A stretch of 64,000 nt of DNA from Corynebacterium striatum ATCC 6940 (lineage in GTDB: Bacteria > Actinomycetota > Actinomycetes > Mycobacteriales > Mycobacteriaceae), in the NCBI RefSeq assembly GCF_000159135.1, contig NZ_GG667531.1:130263-194262 (forward strand), written 5' to 3'. Both the position numbers and the translations under genes were made by a program. Of the stretch, positions 20,793 through 29,051 are shown in pieces (within the stretch, counting starts at the first letter, position 1; every line of letters starts with the position of its first letter). The notes beneath the pieces were generated by a model. That model saw only the letters and a list, made by a program, of their open reading frames with translations. It had not been told where the DNA came from and made no database searches.

Positions 20793-20798
20793 TAGGGT
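20793..20798 (+). promoter_or_regulatory. Candidate -10 box for leaderless nucS
   Basis: TAGGGT, within CTATAGGGTAGAGGGC, ends 7 bases before the nucS ATG. Confidence 0.4.
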
Positions 20799-20805
20799 AG
20801 AGGGC

Positions 20806-21498
20806 ATGCGTTTAGTCATCGCCCGTTGCTCAGTAGATTATGTTGGCCGCTTGGATGCTCACCTGCCCATGGCGGACCGCCTTGTGCTAGTTAAGGCCGA
20901 TGGCTCCGTGTCCATTCATGCCGACGACCGCGCCTACAAGCCACTCAACTGGATGACCCCACCCTGCACGCTCGAAGAGTCCGCTATCACCGACATTGAC
21001 GGCGAGGACACCGGCGAGCAACTGTGGCTCGTAGAAAACCCCAAAGGTGAGCAGCTGCGCATAACAATCGCAGAGATTCATCAGGACATCTCCGTGGAGC
21101 TGGGTGAAGACCCCGGCCTGGTCAAAGACGGAGTCGAGGCTCACCTGCAGGAGCTCCTCGCTGAGCACATCGACACGCTCGGTGAGAATTATTCGCTGGT
21201 CCGTCGCGAATATCCCACCGCGATTGGCCCAGTAGACATAATGGCCAAGGACCAAGACAACAAGTTCGTGGCCATTGAGGTCAAGCGGCGCGGCGGTATC
21301 GACGGCGTCGAACAGCTCACCCGCTACCTTGAGCTGCTCAACCGCGATGAACTTCTTGCTCCTGTGCAGGGCGTGTTCGCGGCCCAAGAGATTAAGCCGC
21401 AGGCGCGCACACTCGCCGAAGACCGCGGTATCCGCTGTGTCATCCTGGACTACCAGGACCTCCGCGGGATTGAATCGAACGAACTGCGGTTGTTCTAG
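20806..21498 (+). CDS. nucS: Mismatch-specific endonuclease NucS/EndoMS
   Basis: NucS makes double-strand cuts at mismatches and carries out mismatch repair in actinobacteria that lack MutS and MutL. The 230 residues include an N-terminal DNA-binding domain and a RecB-like nuclease domain with the catalytic series GPVDIMAKD (Asp near 144), [12 protein letters not shown] (Glu-x-Lys near 158-160) and [12 protein letters not shown]. The chain ends in ELRLF; a hydrophobic C-terminal tail binds the sliding clamp in characterised NucS proteins, so this tail may do so (inference). Its stop overlaps the next gene. Confidence 0.94.
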   Translation: MRLVIARCSVDYVGRLDAHLPMADRLVLVKADGSVSIHADDRAYKPLNWMTPPCTLEESAITDIDGEDTGEQLWLVENPKGEQLRITIAEIHQDISVELGEDPGLVKDGVEAHLQELLAEHIDTLGENYSLVRREYPTAIGPVDIMAKDQDNKFVAIEVKRRGGIDGVEQLTRYLELLNRDELLAPVQGVFAAQEIKPQARTLAEDRGIRCVILDYQDLRGIESNELRLF

Positions 21499-21782
21499 TG
21501 CCACGTCGCAACCGCCGTAATCGCCCTGAACTGCGTCCTCTTCCTAAGGACGGATCCACCTTCTTCGGTTCCCAGACAGTCGAGGGCCCTAAACGGACCC
21601 ACGGCGAACCTTTCATTATGCGCCACATTGGCAGCGCCGCCGCCACGAAGTTTTATATCTGTCCGGGATGTAATCAAAACATCCCGCCACGCGTGGCTCA
21701 TATCGTGGCCTGGCCTCGCGATACCGGTGGTAGGGAAGAGGACCGTAGGCACTGGCACCGGCACTGTTGGGAGCGTAGGTAG
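21498..21782 (+). CDS. Small zinc-ribbon-like conserved actinobacterial protein
   Basis: A 94-residue basic protein starting at GTG 21498, which overlaps the last base of the nucS stop. CPGC (residues 55-58), followed by a VAHIVAWP segment and HWHRHCW (85-91), would hold one zinc ion, giving a zinc-ribbon or degenerate HNH-like fold. The N terminus is Arg/Pro-rich. Similar proteins sit beside nucS in other actinobacteria, as I recall. The function is unknown; a DNA- or RNA-binding role beside nucS is only a guess from context. Confidence 0.75.
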   Translation: MPRRNRRNRPELRPLPKDGSTFFGSQTVEGPKRTHGEPFIMRHIGSAAATKFYICPGCNQNIPPRVAHIVAWPRDTGGREEDRRHWHRHCWERR

Positions 21783-21785
21783 GAT
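21780..21785 (+). promoter_or_regulatory. Candidate -10 box for the thiamine-binding family gene
   Basis: TAGGAT ends 7 bases before ATG 21793 and overlaps the stop of the preceding gene; no ribosome site is present. Confidence 0.4.
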
Positions 21786-21792
21786 AGCGGGC

Positions 21793-22101
21793 ATGATTGT
21801 TGCATTTTCTGTAGCGCCAACCGTCGTTGGCGATGAAACCGCAGAGATGTCCGCGGCCGTAGCCGAGGCAGTGCGCGTCGTTCGCGCTTCTGGGCTCCCC
21901 AATGAAACAAATGCCATGTTCACCCTCGTGGAGGGAGAATGGGACCAGGTCTTCGCGGTCATCAAAGAGGCAACCGACGCCGTGCGCCAGGTTTCTCCCC
22001 GTACTTCCTTGGTCATCAAGGCCGATATCCGCGAAGGCGTGACCGGGCAACTCACACAAAAAGTAGACTCTGTTAATCGTCGTCTGGAGGAAAAGAAGTG
22101 A
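21793..22101 (+). CDS. MTH1187/YkoF-type thiamine-binding family protein
   Basis: A 102-residue protein of the UPF0045/DUF77 family, a ferredoxin-like fold that forms tetramers and in YkoF binds thiamine. It shows the family pattern AFSVAPTVVGDETAEMS, then NAMFTLVEGEWDQVF, then SLVIKADIREGVTG. The start ATG 21793 follows a -10-like TAGGAT and no ribosome site. The stop overlaps the GTG of the next gene (GTGA), so the two are translated together. Ligand binding is known for some relatives only. Confidence 0.82.
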   Translation: MIVAFSVAPTVVGDETAEMSAAVAEAVRVVRASGLPNETNAMFTLVEGEWDQVFAVIKEATDAVRQVSPRTSLVIKADIREGVTGQLTQKVDSVNRRLEEKK

Positions 22102-22988
22102 CCGGACCTTACGTAGGCGGTGCCCTCGACCTGGGCGCCTTGAAGCAGAAGGCAGAAGCGCCTAACGATGCCCCCGCAGGCATCGCGGCTTTCTTCGAGG
22201 TCACCGAGGAGAACTTCGAAGCAGACTTAATCCGCCGCTCCGCTGAGGTGCCTGTCATTGCACTCATCGGTTCCCCGCGCTCACCTGCTTCCGAGCAGCT
22301 CAAAGCTGATCTCAAGTCCCTGGCGGAGGCCGGTAACTTAAGCTTCATCGTCGGCTACATCAACGCCGACGTGGTGCCCCAGGTGGCTCAGGTCTTCGGT
22401 ATCCAGAACCTGCCGACCACCGTTGCCATCGCTGCGGGCCAGCCCGTCACCAACTTCGAGGGAGCCCAGCCCAAGGATGCCCTTGAGCAGTGGACTGGGA
22501 CCCTCGTTGAGAAACTCGGTCCGCAGCTGCGCGGCTTAAGCGGTGGGGAAGCACAAGAGGAATCTGAGGCGCCGGATTCCCGCCTGCACGTCGCTGAGGA
22601 AGCCTTGAATCGCGGCGACTTCGACGCCGCTATCGCCCAGTATGACGAAATCCTGGCTTCTGAACCCGACAACGTGGAGATCAAACAGGCGCGCAACACC
22701 ACGGTGCTGCTCAAGCGCCTCGACCCTGCCAATCGCAGTGAGGATCCAGTGGCGGCAGCGGACGCGGAACCGCAGGACGTCGCCAAGCAGCTCGATGCAG
22801 CCGACGCCGAGGTAGTCGCCGGCACTCCCGAAAAGGCGTTTGACCGCCTGATTGAGGGTATGAAACGTACCGCGGGTGACGAGAAGCAAACACTCAAGGA
22901 CCGTCTGCTGGAGCTGTTTGGACTCTTCGAGTCTTCGGACCCGCGTGTACTTAAGGCGCGCACCCAACTCGCCAGCGCCCTGTACTAG
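22098..22988 (+). CDS. CnoX/YbbN-like thioredoxin-fold plus TPR protein
   Basis: A 296-residue protein with a thioredoxin fold (about 30-145), a linker, and tetratricopeptide-type helices (about 155-290) containing RGDFDAAIAQYDEILASEP. The active-site position reads GSPRSPASEQLK, with no CxxC; the chain has no cysteine there, so it cannot act as a redox thioredoxin. This matches the YbbN/CnoX group, which hands unfolded proteins to chaperonins. GGAGGAAAAGAA precedes the GTG start, which overlaps the previous stop. A terminator follows. Confidence 0.85.
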   Translation: MTGPYVGGALDLGALKQKAEAPNDAPAGIAAFFEVTEENFEADLIRRSAEVPVIALIGSPRSPASEQLKADLKSLAEAGNLSFIVGYINADVVPQVAQVFGIQNLPTTVAIAAGQPVTNFEGAQPKDALEQWTGTLVEKLGPQLRGLSGGEAQEESEAPDSRLHVAEEALNRGDFDAAIAQYDEILASEPDNVEIKQARNTTVLLKRLDPANRSEDPVAAADAEPQDVAKQLDAADAEVVAGTPEKAFDRLIEGMKRTAGDEKQTLKDRLLELFGLFESSDPRVLKARTQLASALY

Positions 22989-23077
22989 GCAGGGGCAAGG
23001 GGTAGACAGCGCTCCTGCTTACCCCCATTCTGAAAAGTCCGATTCTCCCATTTTTCTGGACTTGGGGGACTGGCTAT

Positions 23078-23107
23078 TAACCCCGGCTATGGCCCGGGGT
23101 TATTTTT
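23078..23107 (+). terminator. Rho-independent terminator after the nucS-cnoX run
   Basis: TAACCCCGG (23078-23086) pairs with CCGGGGTTA (23094-23102), followed by five T (23103-23107). It closes the operon that ends at 22988. Confidence 0.85.
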
Positions 23108-23263
23108 CGTATACCCCCAGCGCAGGGCCAATTTCTAGATCCCAATAGGCGCGGTTTAATATCGCCTACATTAAGAATGCTGAGTGAGCCGTAGCACTTT
23201 GTTGGGCAAAGTTGTCGAGCAACTCTCAGTGCAGGTTTCTAGTTCCCCCTGAAGGGAGTGTCC

Positions 23264-24703
23264 ATGTCCACCCTCTCACCACAAGGTCCAAAGATTGCGG
23301 AGTCCAAGGCTCCGAAGAAGGACCGCACCCACTGGCTCTACATCGCGGTTATCATTGCCGTTCTCGGAGGTATTGCCTTCGGCCTGATCGCGCCTGATTC
23401 TGCGTCGAACATGAAGATCGTCGGCACGATGTTTGTCAGCCTCGTCAAGATGATCATCGCTCCGGTCATTTTCTGCACCATTGTCCTTGGCATTGGATCC
23501 GTTCGCGCTGCTGCCTCGGTGGGCAAGGCCGGCGGCATTGCCCTCATCTACTTCATCACGATGTCTACGTTTGCTCTCGCAATCGGCCTCATCGTTGGCA
23601 ACTTCATCGAGCCAGGCGCAGGCCTAAACATCCAGGCCACCGCGGGCGAAGCTGACAAGTACGTCAAGCAGGCTGAGGAAGGCGCTCACGGCCTTTCCGG
23701 TTTCGTGCAGTCCATCATTCCAGACACTCTGTTCTCGGCATTCACCTCCGGTTCTGTCCTCCAGGTTCTCTTTGTTGCTCTGCTCTTCGGCTTCGCCGTT
23801 CAGTCCATGGGCAAGTCCGGTGAGCCGATCCTGGCTTTTGTGGCCAACCTGCAGAAGGTCACCTTCAAGATCTTGACCATGATCCTCTGGGTTGCCCCGA
23901 TTGGTGCATTCGGCGCTATCGCTGGCGTCGTCGGCGCCACGGGCTTCGAGGCAGTCAAGTCTCTGGCAGTGCTCATGCTGGCCTTCTATATCACCTGCTT
24001 CCTCTTCGTTTTCGGTGTTCTCGGCCTAATTGCCCGCCTGCTCGGTGGCATCAGCATGTGGAAGCTGTGTAAGTACCTGGGGCGTGAGTTCCTTCTCATC
24101 GTCGCGACCTCGTCCTCTGAGTCTGCTCTGCCGAACCTCATGCGCAAGATGGAGCACCTGGGCGTCGCCAAGCCAACCGTGGGCATCGTCGTTCCGACGG
24201 GCTACTCCTTCAACCTGGACGGCACCGCTATCTACCTGACCATGGCGTCCATCTTCATCTCTGACGCCATGAATATGCCAATGCAGCTCGGTGAGCAGAT
24301 CGGTCTGCTGGTCTTCATGATCATCGCTTCCAAGGGTGCCGCGGGCGTCTCCGGTGCTGGCCTGGCTACGCTGGCTGCGGGTCTGCAGTCCCACCGCCCT
24401 GAGCTTCTCGACGGCGTGGGTGTCATCGTTGGTATCGACCGCTTCATGTCTGAGGCTCGTGCGCTGACCAACTTTGCGGGCAACGCTCTCGCCACCATTC
24501 TTGTTGGCCGCTGGACCAACTCCATCGATATGCCACGCGTGCGCGAGGTGCTCAATGGCAATCTTCCTTACGTGGAAACCGCGGACGACGCTGATGTTGA
24601 CCTCTCCAACCCAACCGTGGAGAATCCGGCAACCGCGCATCTGCAGCCAACTCCGCAGCTCGATATCGACAACTACCAGAAGGGCTCTGGCGCGCTCCAG
24701 TAG
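23264..24703 (+). CDS. dctA: C4-dicarboxylate/cation symporter, DctA type
   Basis: Sodium- or proton-coupled membrane transporter of the DAACS family, probably for succinate, fumarate and malate. The 479 residues show the signatures TGYSFNLDGTAIYLTMA (near 310-325) and SKGAAGVSGAGLATLAAGL (near 360), and a C-terminal segment with a conserved Asp/Arg (GIDRFMSEARALTNFAGN). These match DctA better than the glutamate carriers. GAAGGGAG precedes ATG 23264; a GTG two codons earlier lies inside that site. It is flanked by terminators on both sides, so it is monocistronic. Amino acid transport is the alternative. Confidence 0.85.
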   Translation: MSTLSPQGPKIAESKAPKKDRTHWLYIAVIIAVLGGIAFGLIAPDSASNMKIVGTMFVSLVKMIIAPVIFCTIVLGIGSVRAAASVGKAGGIALIYFITMSTFALAIGLIVGNFIEPGAGLNIQATAGEADKYVKQAEEGAHGLSGFVQSIIPDTLFSAFTSGSVLQVLFVALLFGFAVQSMGKSGEPILAFVANLQKVTFKILTMILWVAPIGAFGAIAGVVGATGFEAVKSLAVLMLAFYITCFLFVFGVLGLIARLLGGISMWKLCKYLGREFLLIVATSSSESALPNLMRKMEHLGVAKPTVGIVVPTGYSFNLDGTAIYLTMASIFISDAMNMPMQLGEQIGLLVFMIIASKGAAGVSGAGLATLAAGLQSHRPELLDGVGVIVGIDRFMSEARALTNFAGNALATILVGRWTNSIDMPRVREVLNGNLPYVETADDADVDLSNPTVENPATAHLQPTPQLDIDNYQKGSGALQ

Positions 24704-24724
24704 TGCGAACACTTAAGCTTCAAT

Positions 24725-24753
24725 AAATGACCGGAATATTTCCGGTCATTTTT
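24725..24753 (+). terminator. Rho-independent terminator after dctA
   Basis: AAATGACCGGAA (24725-24736) and TTCCGGTCATTT (24740-24751) form a perfect 12-base-pair stem with a 3-base loop, followed by further T. Confidence 0.93.
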
Positions 24754-24823
24754 GCTTTAAAAGTGATCTGCCGTGCTAGTTTTTCTCCAAGTGTTCTATC
24801 TCATATTCCACTGGAGGAAATAT

Positions 24824-26401
24824 ATGCGAAAGCTTTATGGCGTTTTGGCTGCCGGCGCCCTCGCCTTTGGTCTTGTTGCCTGCGGCAGCGATGCAGGCGA
24901 TGCGGCTAGCGACGCCAACTATGTCACCGTGCTCGGCACCGAGCCGCAGCAGGGACTCATTCCGGCCATGACCAACGAGAACGGCGGCGGCCGCGTGGTC
25001 GATATGCTTTACTCCGGCCTCATCTACTACGACGCAGAGGGCAAAGTCCACAACGAGATGGCCGAGTCCATCGAGCAAGAAGGGGATAAGACCTACAAGG
25101 TCACCCTCAAGCCGGACCTGAAGTTCTCCGACGGATCCCCGGTTACTTCCGCAACCTTCGTAGACACCTGGAATTATGCCGTGGCCAACGAGCAACTCAA
25201 CGAGAGCTTCTTTTCTTCCATTAAGGGCTATGAGCCAGGCGTCAAGGAGATGGAAGGGCTCAAGGTCATCGACGATCGCACCTTCACCATCGAACTGACA
25301 CAGCCGGAGTCCGACTTCCCGACTCGCCTGGGGTACAACGCCTACTTCCCGCTTCCTAAGGCCGGGCTTGACGACCCAGAAGGCTTCGGCGAGAACCCCG
25401 TCTCTAATGGCCCATACAAGTTTGTCTCGTGGAAACACAACCAGAGCCTCATCATCGAGCCGAACCCGGAGTACGGCGGCGAGCGCACCCCGCAGAACGA
25501 AGGTATCCAATACACCTTCTACAACGACACCGATGCGGCGTACATGGACCTGTTGGCCAACAACCTGGACGTCCTCGAGGCGATTCCTTCCTCGGCCTTC
25601 GGCAACTACGAGGCTGACCTAGCTGAGCGCAGCGAGACCAAGCCAGCGGCGACCTACCTCGAGATGTCCATCAATGAAGAGACCCCGCACTTCAAGGGTG
25701 AAGAGGGTGTTCTGCGCCGCCAGGCTATCTCCATGTCCATCAACCGTGCCGAAATCGCCGAGTCCATCTTCAAGGGCACTCGCACCCCGGCCCGCGACTT
25801 CACCTCGCCGGTCTTGGACGGCTACGACGACGATTTGCCGGGTTCCTCCAACCTTGACTACAACCCAGAAAAGGCGAAGCAGCTGTGGAAGAAGGCCGAC
25901 GAGAAGTACGGCAAGTTTGAAGGTCAGTTCCCGATCAACTACAACACCGACGGCGACAATAAGGATTGGGCCGACGCCGTAGCGAACAACATCAGCAACA
26001 CCTTAGGCATCGAGTCCGTGGGAAGCCCGTTCCCCGACTTCAAGTCCTTCCGCGACGCTTATCGCAAGGAGCGCATGGACGGCGCCTACCGCACTGCGTG
26101 GCTGGCCGACTACCCATCCATGGGCAACTTCCTCGGCCCGAACTTCACTAGCGACGTCGCCTCCAACGACGCTAAGTACTCCAACCCAGATTTCGACGAG
26201 CTCATCGTGAAGGCCAACGGCGCCAAGAGCTCTGAAGAGGCTGCCAAGCTCTACAACCAGGCCCAGGAGCTGCTGCTGCGCGACCTGCCTGCCATCCCGC
26301 TGTTCTACCCGAATGTTGTTGGTGGCTGGTCGCAGAACGTCGATAACGTCGAGTTTAGCTGGAAGTCCCTGCCGGTCTACTACGCCATTACTAAGAAGTA
26401 G
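24824..26401 (+). CDS. Oligopeptide-type ABC transporter substrate-binding lipoprotein
   Basis: Secreted lipoprotein of solute-binding family 5 (DppA/OppA), 525 residues from ATG 24824 with CTGGAGGAAA upstream. The signal peptide ends in the lipobox LVAC (Cys20). The mature part has the family segments DMLYSGLIYYD and YKVTLKPDLKFSDGSPVT, and VSNGPYKFVSW near 200. No permease or ATPase gene for it lies in the window, so it is an orphan that must share a transporter encoded elsewhere. Peptides are the likely ligand, by family. Confidence 0.9.
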   Translation: MRKLYGVLAAGALAFGLVACGSDAGDAASDANYVTVLGTEPQQGLIPAMTNENGGGRVVDMLYSGLIYYDAEGKVHNEMAESIEQEGDKTYKVTLKPDLKFSDGSPVTSATFVDTWNYAVANEQLNESFFSSIKGYEPGVKEMEGLKVIDDRTFTIELTQPESDFPTRLGYNAYFPLPKAGLDDPEGFGENPVSNGPYKFVSWKHNQSLIIEPNPEYGGERTPQNEGIQYTFYNDTDAAYMDLLANNLDVLEAIPSSAFGNYEADLAERSETKPAATYLEMSINEETPHFKGEEGVLRRQAISMSINRAEIAESIFKGTRTPARDFTSPVLDGYDDDLPGSSNLDYNPEKAKQLWKKADEKYGKFEGQFPINYNTDGDNKDWADAVANNISNTLGIESVGSPFPDFKSFRDAYRKERMDGAYRTAWLADYPSMGNFLGPNFTSDVASNDAKYSNPDFDELIVKANGAKSSEEAAKLYNQAQELLLRDLPAIPLFYPNVVGGWSQNVDNVEFSWKSLPVYYAITKK

Positions 26402-26434
26402 CGCTACAACTCATCGCGAGGCATAAAACACGGA

Positions 26435-26440
26435 TAAAGT
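26435..26440 (+). promoter_or_regulatory. Candidate -10 box for the arsC-like gene
   Basis: TAAAGT ends 8 bases before ATG 26449; a GGAG lies only 2 bases from the ATG, too close for a normal ribosome site. Confidence 0.4.
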
Positions 26441-26448
26441 ACGGAGTC

Positions 26449-26853
26449 ATGACCTCCGTACTTTTTCTTTGCAACAGCAACCGCGGCAAGTCCCAGATGG
26501 CTGCCGCTCTGGCCAAGCAGCACGCGCCCGAGTGGGACGTGTATTCCGCAGGCGTCCAGGTGTCAGAGCCAGGCATTGCCGGCGACATTAACCACGAGGC
26601 AGCGGAATCGCTTGCCGCGGTCGGTGCCGACATGGCGCAGGGCACTCCGAAGCCTGTGGACCCTGAGCTCGCCTCACAGGTCGAGCACGTCATCGTGGTA
26701 GGTGGCGCAGACTACGACGGTCCCGCTGAGCGCTGGGATATCGAAGACCCGTCCCTGCGCGGCGTCGAGGGCACCCAGCGCATGAACGAGCTGCGCGACG
26801 ACATCGACTCCCGCGTGCAGGAACTCATCGCGAGAGTCAACAAGCAGGCTTAA
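26449..26853 (+). CDS. ArsC-like arsenate reductase / low-molecular-weight phosphatase fold
   Basis: A 134-residue protein with the phosphatase-fold P-loop at the N terminus: CNSNRGKSQMAAAL (Cys8 to Leu21). Cys8 is the only cysteine, so it cannot form the internal disulfide relay of thioredoxin-linked ArsC. A single cysteine and the GKSQMA sequence fit the mycothiol-dependent arsenate reductases of C. glutamicum, in which mycothiol and mycoredoxin complete the cycle. The canonical CX5R arginine is replaced by Lys14. No ars operon genes are adjacent, so a phosphatase role is an alternative. Confidence 0.7.
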   Translation: MTSVLFLCNSNRGKSQMAAALAKQHAPEWDVYSAGVQVSEPGIAGDINHEAAESLAAVGADMAQGTPKPVDPELASQVEHVIVVGGADYDGPAERWDIEDPSLRGVEGTQRMNELRDDIDSRVQELIARVNKQA

Positions 26854-26879
26854 CGCGGGCCTGCCTCGGGGAGGGGAGC

Positions 26880-29000
26880 TTAGCCCCTGAACAGGTACCA
26901 CTGCACGGAGTTCGACGGCAAGTGGAGCTCCGTGTAGTTGCCCTGCGAGTGAATCCAGCGCGGCAGATCGTTGCCTGCTCCTTGGTAGACGGCGTCGTCA
27001 GTGTTGAGGATCATCTCCCACGCGCCGTCGCGCGGCAGCCACAGGTTATAGTTGGGCACCGAGCTGCCTGAGAAGTTGCACACCGCCAACAGCGCGGAGC
27101 CATCCGTGCCGTAGCGGACGTAGCCCAACATGTTGTTGTTCGAGTCGTCAGACTTGACCCATTGGAACCCTTCAGGTGCAAAGTCCTGCGACCACAGCGC
27201 CGGGGTGTCCTTGTACACCGCATTGATATCGCGCACCAAGCGCTTGATGCCGTGGTGCCACTCGTTGCCCCAGCCCTCCAGGTTGGACCAGTCAACCGAG
27301 TTGGACTCGTTCCACTCCGTGGTTTGGCCGAACTCCTGGCCCATGAAAAGCAAGTTCTTGCCAGGGTGGGAGAACATGTAGCCATAGAGCGCGCGCAGGC
27401 CGGCGGCCTTGTTCCAGTCATCGCCCGGCATGCGGGTCCAGAGCGAGCCCTTGCCGTGGACAACTTCGTCGTGGCTAAACGGCAGCACGTATCGCTCCGA
27501 GTAGGCGTAAATCATGGAGAAGGTCAGCTCACCATGGTGGTACTGGCGGTGGATGGGCTCGTGCTTGAAGTACTCCAAGGTGTCATTCATCCAACCCATG
27601 TTCCACTTCAGGGAGAAGCCCAGACCGCCCTGATCCGTCGGTGCAGTAACGCCTGGCCAGGAGGTGGACTCCTCAGCGATGGTCAAGACACCAGGATGGA
27701 CGCGATTCAGCGTGGCGTTGGTCTCCTGCAGGAACTGGACCGCCTCCAGGTACTCGCGGCCACCGTACTGGTTGGGAAGCCACTCGTCGCGGGAGTAGTC
27801 CAGGTAGAGCATAGAAGCCACCGCGTCGACGCGCAGGCCGTCAATGTGGAACTCCTCTGCCCAGTACAAAGCGTTGGCCACTAGGAAGTTGCGTACCTCG
27901 TTGCGGCCAAAGTCGAAGACGTAGGTGCCCCAGTCGGACTGCTCGCCGCGGCGCGGGTCCGGGTGCTCGTAGAGAGCCTGGCCATCGAAACGTCCCAGGG
28001 CGAAGTCATCCTTAGGGAAGTGCGCCGGGACCCAGTCGACGATGACGCCGATGCCGGCGCCGTGGAGGGCGTCGACAAGCGCGCGCAAGTCGTCCGGAGT
28101 ACCCCAACGCGCGGAAGGGGAATAGTAGCCCGACACCTGGTAGCCCCAAGAACCGCCGAATGGGTGCTCGGCAACAGGGAGCAGCTCGACATGAGTGAAG
28201 CCATGCTCCTGCAGGTACGGGATGAGCTCTTCGCGCAGGGAGTTGTAATTGGAACCAATCTTCCAGGAACCCACGTGCAGCTCATAGACGCTCATTGGCA
28301 CGTTAAGGTCACCAGTGCGCTGCTCTAACCACGCAGCATCGTTCCACTCGTAGCGATTAGCGGAGACCACCGAGGCAGTCTCCGGCGGGGCAATAGTGCG
28401 CTTGGCTAGCGGGTCCGCCTTATCGATACGGCGGCCGTCCCTGGTCTGGATGGCGAACTTGTAGTGCTCGCCCTCGCTAATGCCTGGGATGAAGACCTCC
28501 CAAACACCAGTTGAACCCAAGCTGCGCATCGGGTACTGGGTGGGATTCCAACCACAGAAGTCGCCTATTACCGCAACGCCTTCAGCGTTCGGCGCCCACA
28601 CGGCAAAGGCCACGCCGTCGACGGTGCCCAGGTCCGTGTCGTAGCTCTTCAGGTTCGCGCCCAACACATCCCACAGGCGCTCGTGGCGGCCCTCGGAAAT
28701 CAGGTGCAGGTCCAGCGTGCCCAAGGTGGGCAGGAAGTGATAGCCGTCGGCGACGTCGACAGGCGTCTGTCCCGGGTAGGTAACGCGCAGGCGGTAGTCC
28801 TGTTCCTGAGGCAGGGTTTCTTCCCACAAGTCGTGGCCCACCGGGGACATGTCTACAGCGCCAGCCGCGGTAACCAACTGGACTGCCTCAGCGCCAGGGC
28901 GGCGGGTGCGGACGAGACCTTCATGCCAGCCATAAAAGGCATGCGGCGCGTGGTGACGGCAATTATTAAGGCGGGAAAGGTCTGGTTCCGGAATGGTCAT
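26880..29000 (-). CDS. glgB: 1,4-alpha-glucan branching enzyme GlgB
   Basis: Introduces alpha-1,6 branches into glycogen. The 706 residues consist of an N-terminal CBM48 domain (about 120-215) preceded by an extra N-terminal module, then a GH13 barrel. The nucleophile is Asp392 in [14 protein letters not shown], the acid/base is Glu443 in [11 protein letters not shown], and the third acid is Asp near 511 in [13 protein letters not shown]. It lies 51 bases downstream of glgE on the same strand. Together GlgE and GlgB make branched alpha-glucan from maltose-1-phosphate. Confidence 0.96.
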   Translation of the reverse strand: MTIPEPDLSRLNNCRHHAPHAFYGWHEGLVRTRRPGAEAVQLVTAAGAVDMSPVGHDLWEETLPQEQDYRLRVTYPGQTPVDVADGYHFLPTLGTLDLHLISEGRHERLWDVLGANLKSYDTDLGTVDGVAFAVWAPNAEGVAVIGDFCGWNPTQYPMRSLGSTGVWEVFIPGISEGEHYKFAIQTRDGRRIDKADPLAKRTIAPPETASVVSANRYEWNDAAWLEQRTGDLNVPMSVYELHVGSWKIGSNYNSLREELIPYLQEHGFTHVELLPVAEHPFGGSWGYQVSGYYSPSARWGTPDDLRALVDALHGAGIGVIVDWVPAHFPKDDFALGRFDGQALYEHPDPRRGEQSDWGTYVFDFGRNEVRNFLVANALYWAEEFHIDGLRVDAVASMLYLDYSRDEWLPNQYGGREYLEAVQFLQETNATLNRVHPGVLTIAEESTSWPGVTAPTDQGGLGFSLKWNMGWMNDTLEYFKHEPIHRQYHHGELTFSMIYAYSERYVLPFSHDEVVHGKGSLWTRMPGDDWNKAAGLRALYGYMFSHPGKNLLFMGQEFGQTTEWNESNSVDWSNLEGWGNEWHHGIKRLVRDINAVYKDTPALWSQDFAPEGFQWVKSDDSNNNMLGYVRYGTDGSALLAVCNFSGSSVPNYNLWLPRDGAWEMILNTDDAVYQGAGNDLPRWIHSQGNYTELHLPSNSVQWYLFRG

Positions 29001-29051
29001 GTGTCCAAGTTACCTAACTGTGTGCGGGTGCGGGGCTGGTTATGAAAGGCG

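Noticed and set aside
26844-26864. GCAGGC/GCCTGC hairpin at the arsC-like/glgB convergence as terminator
   Set aside because: Six base pairs, 9-base loop and no U-run on either strand.
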